From Verrucomicrobiota bacterium (GTDB lineage: Bacteria > Verrucomicrobiota > Verrucomicrobiia > Limisphaerales > VHDF01), in assembly GCA_016871495.1 (NCBI GenBank), contig VHDF01000029.1:1-53871 (forward strand): a stretch of DNA of 53,871 nucleotides. Direction: 5' to 3'. This document shows positions 25,960 to 34,223 of the stretch, one piece after another. The notes beneath the pieces were generated by a model. The model searched no databases and was not told the DNA's origin. It worked only from the letters and a program-made list of their open reading frames with translations. Every line of letters starts with the position of its first letter. The stretch's first letter is position 1. A program made the translations under genes and the position numbers.

Positions 25960-28900
25960 ATGTCTCATTCCGGCATAAAGCGCGCCGCCTGCCTTTTCGT
26001 GCTTTGGAGCTTCCCGGCCCTGAGCGCAGGGACGGCCCGGATTGATTTCACCCGCGACATCCGGCCCATCATGGCCGACACCTGCTTTCGCTGCCATGGC
26101 TTCGATGCCACAGCACGCAAGGCCGGATTGAGGCTGGATGTCCGAGAAGAGGCGATCAAACCCGCCAAGTCCGGAGCTCGCCCGATCGTTCCGGGGAATC
26201 CGGACGAAAGCGAGATCCTGCGCCGCATGGTCTCCACCGATCCGGATCGGATCATGCCGCCCGGGACACTGCACAAGGATCTGACCGAAGCCCAAAAAGA
26301 TCTCTTCCGCCGATGGATTGCCGAAGGGGCGGAATATCCAGCGCACTGGGCCTTTGTCAAACCGCGCGAACCGGCGATTCCCGCAAGCGGAATCGGCATT
26401 CGAAATCCAGTGGATGCGTTTGTGAAACATCGTCTAGCGGCTCAGAAGCTGACCGCCTCCGCCGAAGCCGACCGGGCCACTTTGTTGCGGCGAGTCACCC
26501 TCGACCTGACTGGACTGCCGCCCACGCCATCCGAACAGCGCGCGTTCCTGTCCGATCGCACTCCCCTGGCTTATGAAAGGCTCGTGGACCGTCTGCTGGA
26601 CTCACCCCGGTTCGGCGAGCGGATGGCGCAAGACTGGCTGGACGTGGCGAGGTATGCGGACAGCAACGGATACCAGGTCGATCGCGATCGTGATCTTTGG
26701 GCGTGGCGGGATTGGGTGGTGAATGCCTTCAACCGGAACCAGCCGTTCGACCAGTTCACCCGCGATCAACTCGCCGGCGACTTGCTGGAGAAACCGACGT
26801 TTGCGCAACGCGTCGCGACCGGATTCAACCGCAACCACATGATCAACGAGGAGGGGGGCATCATTCCGGAGGAATTCCTCGCCGAGTATTGCGCGGACCG
26901 GGTTGAAACCACGGCCACCGTCTGGCTGGGGCTCACGTTCAATTGCGCCCGTTGCCACGATCATAAATACGATCCGTTGACCCAAAAGGATTATTACGGA
27001 CTCTATGCTTTTTTTCACAATGTGGCCGAACAAGGCGTGGGCGACTACGGCGCCCATTACCGCCACAGCACTCCGCCCTTTCTCAAACTTCCGACGCCCG
27101 GGCAGGACGAAAAACTGGCGCGGCTCAAGGCTGAGCTCAGCCAGGCGGAACAGGAATTGAAGCAAGTGGCCGACCGGCTGCTGGAGAACCCCACGAGCTG
27201 GGAAAAGCGAGCCGTCAGCACCTCACCCTCTTGGACCCCCCTCCATTGGACGAGCGCGGAGTTCGCGCTTCCAGCAGACAAAGCCCCAGAAACGCAAATG
27301 GAGGACGGTGCGGTGCGGGTCCGTTCCGGTGGAACTAACGTTCACCTGTTGAAGCTGGAGGCGGCGATCCCAGCAGGTCAATGGACCGGATTCCAGCTCG
27401 ACTTCGAAAACCATCCCGAGGGTGCGGGGCCCGAGACCAATCGGCTCTCGATTCACGAGCTGCGAGTGAAATGGCCGGGAACGAATCAGCTTGTCCTGCG
27501 GGGTCGGGCATTCACGAATTCTGCGCCGGCCGCAGAATCCGCTCGGGCGGTGGATCAAAATACAAACTCGGCGTGGCAACTCCATCTCAGTGATGGAAGC
27601 CGACGGACTGGAACCTGGGACGCGCTGGCAACGGTCACCTGCTCGACGGAATCAAAACTGAGGGTGGAACTGGTGTTTTCGAACCGGCTCCCGGGACATG
27701 CGTGGCGCATGCGGCTCAAGTCCACCGACACCCCGCTCGAGTTGCTTCTCACGCCGACGGTGGCGTCCCTTTTGCAAAAGCCCGGAGAAAAAAGAAGCGC
27801 GGAGGAACGCAAGGAGCTTGACGAATTCCGGCTGGCTCAATCGACCGAACATGTTCGACGCAAAGACCAGGCAGGCCAACTCCGCAAGCAAGTGGCCGAC
27901 ACCGACCACACCATCCCGGTGACGCTGGTGATGTCCGAATTGGAGAAACCACGGGAAACCTTCGTTTTGAAACGGGGTGCGTATGATCAAAAGCTGGAAT
28001 CGGTCAAACCGGCCCCCCCGGCCAGTCTTCCCGGGATGCCTCCGGAGTTCCCGCGAAACCGACTCGGCCTCGCCCGATGGTTGGTGGATCCAGCCCATCC
28101 CCTGACCGCCAGAGTGACGGTCAACCGAATCTGGCAGTCGATCTTCGGCACCGGATTGGTGCGGACACCGGAAGATTTTGGCGTGCAGGGCGAGGCGCCA
28201 AGCCATCCCGATCTGCTCGATTGGCTGGCGGTCGAATTCGTCCGGACCGGTTGGGACATGAAACGGCTTGTCCGTCTGCTCGTGACAAGTGCCACCTACC
28301 GGCAGGATTCCCGGGTGCGGCCTGAACTTCTCGCGGCAGATCCCGAAAATCGCTGGCTGGGACGCGGACCGAGGCATCGTTTGTCAGCCGAGGTCATCCG
28401 GGATCAGGCCCTGGTTTTTGGCGGATGGATGGTGGATCAACTCGGCGGGCCGCCGGTCAAACCCTATCATCCACCCGGACTCTATGAGCAGGTGGTTTCT
28501 GGCTCATCGGCCTCGACCTATGTGCAGGATCATGGCCGATCGCTCTACCGGAGGACGTTATACACCTATTGGAAACGGTCGGTCCCCAATCCCGCCCTTT
28601 TGCTCTTCGACCGTCCTTTTCGAGAAACCTGCACGGTGAAGCGACCGCGTACGTCCACTCCGCTCCAAGCGTTGAATTTGATGAACGACCCCACCTACGT
28701 CGAGTCCGCGCGTCTCCTCGCAGAACGAATCCTGCGCGGCGAGGGTTTGCTTTCGGAAACGCGGATCCGCCGGGCGGTCCGGACGGTGTTGGCTCGTGAA
28801 GCCAGCCAGAGGGAAGTGGAGGTGCTGCTTCGCGGACTGAGTCGCATGCGTCGGAGTTTTGAGGCCGATCCGGATGCCGCCCTGCAGTTGGTTTCAGTCG

Positions 28901-29004
28901 GAGAATCGAAACCTGACCTCTCCCTTGGAACGATCAATCTCGCGGCCTACACGACCATGGCCTGCACCCTGCTCAACCTCGACGAAACGATCACGAAACA
29001 ATGA
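25960..29004 (+). CDS. DUF1549/DUF1553 protein with planctomycete-type cytochrome domain
   Basis: From ATG 25960 the product has 1,014 residues; a GTG three bases earlier is equally possible. A signal peptide (FVLWSFPALSAG) is followed by a PSCyt1 cytochrome-like domain with DIRPIMADTCFRCHG near residue 46 and PGNPDESEILRRM. The DUF1549 domain (about 145-350) has RRVTLDLTGLPPTP, WLDVARYADSNGYQ and a second haem-like site FNCARCHDHKYDP near 330. DUF1553 covers about 690-960 (RLGLARWLVDPAHPLTARV, VNRIWQ, FDRPFRETC). These very common Planctomycetes/Verrucomicrobia proteins pair with DUF1501 proteins and are suspected of acting in complex polysaccharide breakdown or outer-membrane redox steps, but the activity is not established. 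The next gene is the expected DUF1501 partner, 43 bases downstream. Confidence 0.93.
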   Translation: MSHSGIKRAACLFVLWSFPALSAGTARIDFTRDIRPIMADTCFRCHGFDATARKAGLRLDVREEAIKPAKSGARPIVPGNPDESEILRRMVSTDPDRIMPPGTLHKDLTEAQKDLFRRWIAEGAEYPAHWAFVKPREPAIPASGIGIRNPVDAFVKHRLAAQKLTASAEADRATLLRRVTLDLTGLPPTPSEQRAFLSDRTPLAYERLVDRLLDSPRFGERMAQDWLDVARYADSNGYQVDRDRDLWAWRDWVVNAFNRNQPFDQFTRDQLAGDLLEKPTFAQRVATGFNRNHMINEEGGIIPEEFLAEYCADRVETTATVWLGLTFNCARCHDHKYDPLTQKDYYGLYAFFHNVAEQGVGDYGAHYRHSTPPFLKLPTPGQDEKLARLKAELSQAEQELKQVADRLLENPTSWEKRAVSTSPSWTPLHWTSAEFALPADKAPETQMEDGAVRVRSGGTNVHLLKLEAAIPAGQWTGFQLDFENHPEGAGPETNRLSIHELRVKWPGTNQLVLRGRAFTNSAPAAESARAVDQNTNSAWQLHLSDGSRRTGTWDALATVTCSTESKLRVELVFSNRLPGHAWRMRLKSTDTPLELLLTPTVASLLQKPGEKRSAEERKELDEFRLAQSTEHVRRKDQAGQLRKQVADTDHTIPVTLVMSELEKPRETFVLKRGAYDQKLESVKPAPPASLPGMPPEFPRNRLGLARWLVDPAHPLTARVTVNRIWQSIFGTGLVRTPEDFGVQGEAPSHPDLLDWLAVEFVRTGWDMKRLVRLLVTSATYRQDSRVRPELLAADPENRWLGRGPRHRLSAEVIRDQALVFGGWMVDQLGGPPVKPYHPPGLYEQVVSGSSASTYVQDHGRSLYRRTLYTYWKRSVPNPALLLFDRPFRETCTVKRPRTSTPLQALNLMNDPTYVESARLLAERILRGEGLLSETRIRRAVRTVLAREASQREVEVLLRGLSRMRRSFEADPDAALQLVSVGESKPDLSLGTINLAAYTTMACTLLNLDETITKQ

Positions 29005-29047
29005 CCACGCGCGTCCCCAGGCCCGAGTGATGTTCCGGTAAAAGCCC

Positions 29048-30499
29048 ATGACTCCAGATCCTTTCCAGACCGGTTTGTCGAACACCCGCCGGCAGTTTCT
29101 CGGGCGGATGACCTCGGGCATTGGAATCGCCGCGCTGGCGTCGCTCTTGAATCCGCCGGTGCGGGTCGCCGCCTCGCCGGCAATCCGCTCCGCCGGCCCG
29201 CATTTCGCGCCGAAAGCCAGGCGAGTCATCTATCTGGCGCAGGCGGGGGCGCCATCCCAGGTCGACCTGTTTGATTACAAACCTGGATTGAAGCAGCGCT
29301 TCAAACAGGATCTGCCGGCCTCCATCCGCGGAAGCCAGCGCTTGACCGGCATGACCAGCGGCCAGAAAACGTTTCCGATCGCTCCCTCCACGTTCGCCTT
29401 TCATCAGCACGGCCAGAGCGGCATGTGGCTCAGCGAGTTGCTGCCCCACATCGGACGCGTCTCCAACGAGATCTGCCTGATCCGATCGCTTCACACCGAG
29501 GCGATCAATCATGATCCGGCGATGACCTTCCTCCAGACGGGCCATCCACAGGCGGGACGCCCCTCGCTCGGAGGCTGGCTCTCTTATGGATTGGGAAGCG
29601 ATAATTCAAACCTCCCCGCTTTCGTGGTGATGATCTCCCGACCCAGTGGCCCCACCAACGCTCAGCCGCTCCACGAGCGCATGTGGGGGGCGGGCTTTCT
29701 TCCTTCGCAGCACCAGGGCGTCCGCTTCAGTCCGGGAAAAGACCCGGTCCTTTTCCTCTCGAATCCGCCCGGGATCAACCCGGAGCGCAGGCGGATGATC
29801 CTGGACGATCTGGGGGATTTGAACCGGAGAAAATTCGACGATTACCAGGATCCGGAGATCCAGACCCGCATCTCGCAATACGAACTGGCCTACCGCATGC
29901 AGGCTTCTGTTCCCGAATTGGCGGATCTTTCCAAAGAATCCAAGTCCACGTTGGACCTCTACGGTCCGGACGCCTCCACACCCGGAACCTTTGCCGCGAA
30001 CTGTTTGCTCGCCCGCAGGCTGGCCGAGCGCGGCGTGCGTTTCATCCAGCTTTATCATCGCGGATGGGATCAACACGCCGATCTCCCGGCCGGAATCCGG
30101 CATCAGGCGCGGGATGTGGATCAACCTTCGGCAGCCTTGATTCAGGATCTCAAGCAACGAGGCATGCTGGAGGATACCCTGGTGGTTTGGGCGGGCGAGT
30201 TTGGCCGCACCGTTTTCAGCCAGGGCGAGTTGACGGAGACCAACTTTGGACGGGATCATCATCCCCGGTGTTTTTCCATCTGGATGGCTGGAGGCGGGAT
30301 CCGAGGCGGCATGACCTTCGGGGAAACGGACGAATTCTCCTACAATATCGCGGCCGATCCTGTGCATTTGCACGACCTGAACACCACGATCCTGCACTGC
30401 CTCGGTTTGAACCATGAACGCCTCACCTTCCGCCATCAGGGTCGCGACTACCGTTTGACCGATATTCACGGCAGTCTGGTCCGGCCCATTTTAGCTTAG
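29048..30499 (+). CDS. DUF1501 family Tat-exported protein
   Basis: The 483-residue product belongs to DUF1501, related in fold to the alkaline phosphatase/sulfatase superfamily. The N-terminus is a Tat signal with TRRQFLGRM followed by a hydrophobic stretch, implying export in folded form. Characteristic stretches are RRVIYLAQAGAPSQVDLFDYKP, SELLPHIGRVSNEICLIRS, HDPAMTFLQTGHPQAGRPS, WDQHADLP and WAGEFGRTVFSQ, with FGRDHHPRCFSIWMAGGG and GETDEFSYN. The DQH and DHH residues are likely metal ligands in this superfamily. It follows the DUF1549/DUF1553 gene, the usual order, and both probably work together outside the cytoplasm. Its stop overlaps the tail of the minus-strand remnant at 30491-30973. 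Confidence 0.93.
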   Translation: MTPDPFQTGLSNTRRQFLGRMTSGIGIAALASLLNPPVRVAASPAIRSAGPHFAPKARRVIYLAQAGAPSQVDLFDYKPGLKQRFKQDLPASIRGSQRLTGMTSGQKTFPIAPSTFAFHQHGQSGMWLSELLPHIGRVSNEICLIRSLHTEAINHDPAMTFLQTGHPQAGRPSLGGWLSYGLGSDNSNLPAFVVMISRPSGPTNAQPLHERMWGAGFLPSQHQGVRFSPGKDPVLFLSNPPGINPERRRMILDDLGDLNRRKFDDYQDPEIQTRISQYELAYRMQASVPELADLSKESKSTLDLYGPDASTPGTFAANCLLARRLAERGVRFIQLYHRGWDQHADLPAGIRHQARDVDQPSAALIQDLKQRGMLEDTLVVWAGEFGRTVFSQGELTETNFGRDHHPRCFSIWMAGGGIRGGMTFGETDEFSYNIAADPVHLHDLNTTILHCLGLNHERLTFRHQGRDYRLTDIHGSLVRPILA

Positions 30500-30973
30500 A
30501 GCGTGTCTGAAAATTGAGATAGGTCCTGCGGCGAGGGATTTTGGCGCTGGCCGAGGGCGTCGGAAAGACCACAGGCCGCCGCCCGCGAGCAACAGGCCGA
30601 TGGATGCCGCCGCAGCGACTGGCACCCAGCGCCGGCCAAGCACGGCCAGCACTTCCCCAGGCCAGTAACGTGGGCGGCGGCGGACGGCTGCCGTGACCCG
30701 GGAATAAACCCGCGGCCAGATCTCCACAGCCGGCAAAGCGCGGGCTGCTTCCTGGTGACAGATTGCCAGCGCCGACATTTCCTTGAAATAACTCTGACAA
30801 GCAGAGCAACCCTTGAGATGGCGGTGGATCATCATGCTGCAAAGCCAAGTGAAAAACTTGCAGCCGCCGCGAAAACGCGGCAAGCCCCGCCATGCCTCGA
30901 TCAACGTTTCCTGCACGAGATCCTGCGCGGCGTTCACGTCGCCGCACAGGGCGGCCGCTTGAGGATCAGTCAC
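30491..30973 (-). pseudogene. Fused remnant of an ECF sigma factor and its anti-sigma factor
   Basis: The 160-codon frame joins parts of two proteins. Residues 9-53 are sigma-70 region 2 (LCGDVNAAQDLVQETLIEAW, then FTWLCSMMIHRH). Residue 54 onward is the end of a zinc-finger anti-sigma domain (HLKGCSACQSYFKEM) followed by a single membrane segment (VPVAAAASIGLLLAGGGLW) and a short tail. Sigma region 4 and the start of the anti-sigma protein are missing, as are the first 40-odd residues of the sigma factor. The simplest reading is a deletion from inside the sigma gene to inside the adjacent anti-sigma gene, plus loss of the 5' end; the similar H-x-HL sequences in both genes may have guided it. 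A functional membrane-tethered sigma fragment cannot be excluded but seems unlikely. Confidence 0.7.
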
Positions 30974-31604
30974 CGTTCAGCGACGAAAGGTTCACTCTAT
31001 TTCGCACGGTTTCACGCAGAGGCGCGGAGACGCGGAGGGTATCTCGATCGCTCCACCGCGCGCCAGAGGTGATACGCAGCGTCATGAATCGGCGCCTCGT
31101 CAGGGCACGCGCCCGCCATCAGAACTCCCAACGCGTGGAAGCTGGGTCCCCCAACCTGGCACTATGTTTGATGACATTTTGTCGAGGTCCTCGCGTTTTG
31201 CACATAAGCCTCCCGACTAACTTGATGCTGAATTTACTTCCCGTTCCGCACTCCGGCCCGGCGGAGTTCATTTGCTGGAAACGGCCATTGATCCGTGTCG
31301 ATCTCTCGCAGGACTTGGCGGTAAAGGCCTTTCTCAAGTTTCGAGGGATCACCCTGTGGATCCACCTCAACGGGTTCTTCGCTGTATTCGGTGGAATTGG
31401 AGGACGGCCAGCCAGGAGGGCGAAAGACAAAAGCCCCGCGATTCATCGAGAACTGGAAGGCGGCTCTGAAGGGGCAACGTCTCAAGCCGTTTGAGAAGTT
31501 GGCCGGATTGGGCTCCGGTCAAGAGTTCGAATGCCTTCGCATTTTCGTTTCGCATGGAGGTGGAGGCTTGGCGGGCAAGCCTCCACCCAGGCGAAGATGA
31601 AACC
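30974..31604. other. Non-coding stretch with a dispersed repeat and a hairpin
   Basis: No gene is supported here. Bases 31010-31045 (ttcacgcagaggcgcggaga and onward) match a repeat type seen between genes in many bacterial genomes. The rest holds short unsupported frames and the hairpin at 31561-31585. Confidence 0.5.
31561..31585 (-). terminator. Possible terminator hairpin after the CTERM-protein gene
   Basis: tggaggcttg and caagcctcca form a perfect 10-base stem with a five-base loop, 20 bases beyond the stop of the minus-strand gene ending at 31605. No T-run follows on that strand, so it is either a weak terminator, a 3'-end protecting hairpin or an unrelated palindromic repeat. Confidence 0.4.
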
Positions 31605-32300
31605 CTATTTCCGCCGATGCCGATGCAGCGCGAGCGCGGCCAGGCCGGACGCTGTCAAAAGGGCGCTACCACCTCCGTCGGGCACCCCTGTCGCTCTTAC
31701 GGTGGGGGCCTTAAACAGATGCGCCGGCGTGAGGGCGAACTCGTCAATATAGAGCTTGTCACCGACCGTCATGGGATGAATGAGCGAAAGTGAGCTGTAA
31801 ACAAAGCGAGGATACCAGAACCCGGCATCGTTGGTGAATTCCTCATAGACAAACTGCCATTCCTTATTGCCCGTATCGAAGTAGGATTCAGAACCGACAT
31901 CGCCGAAACGATCCATGCGCCCGGTGTTCCGGGAATCGCTGACCGCAGCTCGAACAAAACCGCTGAGAACATAATTTCCTCCCAACGGAAGCGTCTTCGC
32001 AGCACCAGAAATCGCAAACGCCCAGTAAGCTTGACCGCCATTAAAGCTCAGAACACCAGAATAGCTGCCTGCAAAGGGGGCGATACCATCCACCGAGATC
32101 GAGTTATCAATGCCTGGCCCACCTTGCTGAATGTGGAAGTGATCGGTGTTTCCCAGCTCAAAATCGCCGTTGGGCAGCAACGTCCAATCCCCACTGCCGG
32201 GAACGAACGGACCGTTGATGACCGCCGCAGACAAGTGGATCGGATGGATGACCAGCATGAGCGAAGCGCTCAGTAGCAGTTTGGTTTGTAATGCTTTCAT
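31605..32300 (-). CDS. Exported protein with VPDSG/PEP-CTERM-like sorting signal
   Basis: From the ATG at 32300 the product has 231 residues; the frame is open for 51 more codons upstream, but only this start gives a signal peptide (MKALQTKLLLSASLMLVIHP, cleavage near LSA-AV). The middle looks like a beta-sandwich with LPNGDFELGNTDHFHIQ, GGNYVLSGFVRAAV and LYIDEFALTP, of the kind found in carbohydrate-binding or choice-of-anchor domains. The C-terminus is a sorting tag: VPDGGGSALL, a hydrophobic stretch LTASGLAALAL and basic HRHRRK. This matches the Verrucomicrobia VPDSG-CTERM variety, cut by an exosortase that is not in this window. It is probably displayed or released into extracellular matrix. 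Confidence 0.85.
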   Translation of the reverse strand: MKALQTKLLLSASLMLVIHPIHLSAAVINGPFVPGSGDWTLLPNGDFELGNTDHFHIQQGGPGIDNSISVDGIAPFAGSYSGVLSFNGGQAYWAFAISGAAKTLPLGGNYVLSGFVRAAVSDSRNTGRMDRFGDVGSESYFDTGNKEWQFVYEEFTNDAGFWYPRFVYSSLSLIHPMTVGDKLYIDEFALTPAHLFKAPTVRATGVPDGGGSALLTASGLAALALHRHRRK

Positions 32301-32767
32301 GATTCTTTCGACCAACTCTCCACTCATCCATCGTGGCTTACCCAAACGCTGCCTGAAAAACGGCTCCAGCGTCCTTCCCTTTTCAAACAAGCCTGCTCCA
32401 CACGGAGCATCCTGCGCCTTGACTCCTGACGGGCGAGAGAGATCAGGTCTCACTCTGTTCTATGGATTTTCCCGACAGTGGTTACCAAGAATCTTCAAAA
32501 TCTTTCTCTCGCTCCTCGGCCTGACTCTTCGAGCGATTCCGGACCCGCCAGAACGAATAAGACGGAACCTTTGAGGTTGGCGAGCGCATCAGTTCAGGAA
32601 TTTCCGCCGGGTTCTTTATCAGAAGAACGACCCAAGTGCCCATGGAACATCTGTTCCAAATTCAGGAAAGGCGCCTTGACCGAAGCTGAGGCTGGCGTTC
32701 GCACCCACATTTTTTGCAACACAACCTGATTTTCTGAAATCGCTGGCCAAAAAATCCATAGAATAGG
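32301..32767. promoter_or_regulatory. Divergent upstream region with a paired motif
   Basis: It separates the CTERM-protein gene (minus) from the LuxR-type gene (plus). ttctatggatttt at 32458-32470 is repeated as its exact reverse complement at 32751-32763. With a few mismatches the similarity extends over 26 bases. The second copy ends five bases before the GTG of the LuxR-type gene. No gene is seen. Confidence 0.45.
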
Positions 32768-33025
32768 GTGATGATGAACCCTTCCAGCCGACGGGCCTTG
32801 GCCTCCACCCGGCGCGACGATCCCGCGATGGAGTCGTCGGCGATGACGCACAAACTGACACCCCGCGAGCGCGAGGTGGTGGACTTGGTCTGCGCGGGAC
32901 GAAGCAACCGCGAAATCGCTACGGCGCTCGGCAAGAGCGCGGCCACGGTGCGGAATCAACTGCACGCAGTCTTCGAGAAGCTCCGCGTGACCCGTCGGGC
33001 GGAACTGATTGCGCGATGGAAGTAG
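32768..33025 (+). CDS. Stand-alone LuxR/GerE-type helix-turn-helix protein
   Basis: The 85-residue product (GTG 32768; ATGs at 32771 and 32774 are alternatives) consists of a flexible basic start and one GerE-type DNA-binding domain at about 28-82: LTPREREVVDLVCAGRSNRE followed by IATALGKSAATVRNQLHAVFEKL. All core positions of the helix-turn-helix are kept. There is no receiver, PAS or autoinducer domain, so activity must be set by its amount, by a partner, or it acts as a competitor for a larger regulator. The nearest partners are the CTERM-protein gene, transcribed divergently from a shared region, and the ECF sigma gene, convergent with it. Confidence 0.85.
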   Translation: MMMNPSSRRALASTRRDDPAMESSAMTHKLTPREREVVDLVCAGRSNREIATALGKSAATVRNQLHAVFEKLRVTRRAELIARWK

Positions 33026-33207
33026 AAGCGTTCAAGTTCCCGGACGCTTCACCTCGCTGGCCGAACCTTCGACACTGGACCGGATTTTCGGAGACTTTCG
33101 GGAAGCATGTTTTCCTGCCCAGGACTTGGCCGGGACACCGTTCCGTTTCCGATTGCGGACTTTGCAGAGGGTTCAGGTGAGCGCCCCGTCAACTTCGGGC
33201 ACAAGCT

Positions 33208-33864
33208 TCACTCCAAACCCTTGAGTTCCGCATGGACCTTGCGAAACAAGTTGCCAACCCGGTGTTTGGCCAGATACACCGCCGCCGCACTGACTCCGAG
33301 GATTCTCCGAACTTCCTCCACAGGTCGTTCTTCCACCACGTGCAAGTGGTATATCGCGTAGTGTTCAGGACGGGCTTGGCGTTTGACCCGCGTCAGCGCC
33401 TGCTCCAACCGGTGCCGATGCCACTCGGCATCCCAGATCGCCTCAAATTCCTGCTGCGGATCCGACAACTCCAAGCGCGCATGGACGGGCTCGGATTCCA
33501 AGCCTTCGACCACGGCAAGACGTTCAGCGACACTCGGGGATTCCGCCGTGGACGCCGCCCCCGCTTGCCTCGAACGCCGCCGAAATTGGTCGGCGACCTT
33601 CCACCGCAAGAGTTGCAAGAGCCACCCTTTGAAAGAATCCCGTCGGGAATCGTATTGGAAATCCGGCAATTTCCGCGCCACCCCAATGAGGGTGTCCTGG
33701 ACCGCCTCCTCCGCTTCACCTTCATCCAAGCCCGCACGGCGTGCCACGCCCACCAGAAGCCCGCGATAGGTGCGATGGAACTCCTCCCAACTGGCGTGAT
33801 CACCGGCGTCCTTCAGACGTTGCAACAAACTCGCCCGAGTGGGGAGAGGCTCTTCACTTTTCAT
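33208..33864 (-). CDS. ECF-type RNA polymerase sigma factor
   Basis: From the ATG at 33864 the product has 218 residues; an upstream extension to 34230 has no homology and is rejected. Region 2 (about 10-95) carries WEEFHRTYRGLLVGVARRAG, EAEEAVQDTLIGVARKL and SFKGWLLQLLRWKVADQFRRR. Region 4 (about 150-215) carries HYAIYHLHVVEERPVEEVRR and VSAAAVYLAKHRVGNLFRK. The linker of about 55 residues between them is long. This form is common in Planctomycetes and Verrucomicrobia, where such sigma factors are controlled by a neighbouring Ser/Thr kinase instead of an anti-sigma factor. A kinase gene on the same strand lies 2.2 kb away, with a plus-strand gene between. Start choice rests on the conserved LLQRLKD beginning. 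Confidence 0.9.
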   Translation of the reverse strand: MKSEEPLPTRASLLQRLKDAGDHASWEEFHRTYRGLLVGVARRAGLDEGEAEEAVQDTLIGVARKLPDFQYDSRRDSFKGWLLQLLRWKVADQFRRRSRQAGAASTAESPSVAERLAVVEGLESEPVHARLELSDPQQEFEAIWDAEWHRHRLEQALTRVKRQARPEHYAIYHLHVVEERPVEEVRRILGVSAAAVYLAKHRVGNLFRKVHAELKGLE

Positions 33865-34223
33865 GGATGGGGCACAGGAACAAGCGAGTTCGTCCGTGTT
33901 TGAACCAAGTTCGCCGAGGTTGAGCATGGAACGAGGCGGTTCGCCGCATGCCGCAACGGCGGCCTGTGCAGCCCAAGAAGGCTCGTAATGGCCTGAAAAC
34001 GCAAGCCCTCGTCCATCAACCGGCTGATCATGGTCGATTCTTTCAAGATGTGGATTTCTGCAAGATCCGCGGCTCGACCCGCGGTTGATCGGTGATGCAA
34101 ACCACACCTTGCGCCCAGTCCTCCAGGCCCGGAAATTCTCCTCGCTCATCTGGCGGCCAATTCGAATTCTGCCATTTCCATCAAGATTCTTTTCGACGTG
34201 CCTCGACCTATTTCCGGGCTGCC
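33865..34223. promoter_or_regulatory. Divergent region between sigma factor and Ig/VCBS protein
   Basis: This holds the promoters of both flanking genes. The plus-strand frame of the downstream gene is open back to 34092, but that stretch shows no domain. No clear -35/-10 boxes or operators were found. Confidence 0.4.

Noticed and set aside
31119-31600. Several frames of 60-100 codons on both strands
   Set aside because: No start context, domain or consistent codon pattern; the region carries a dispersed repeat and a hairpin.
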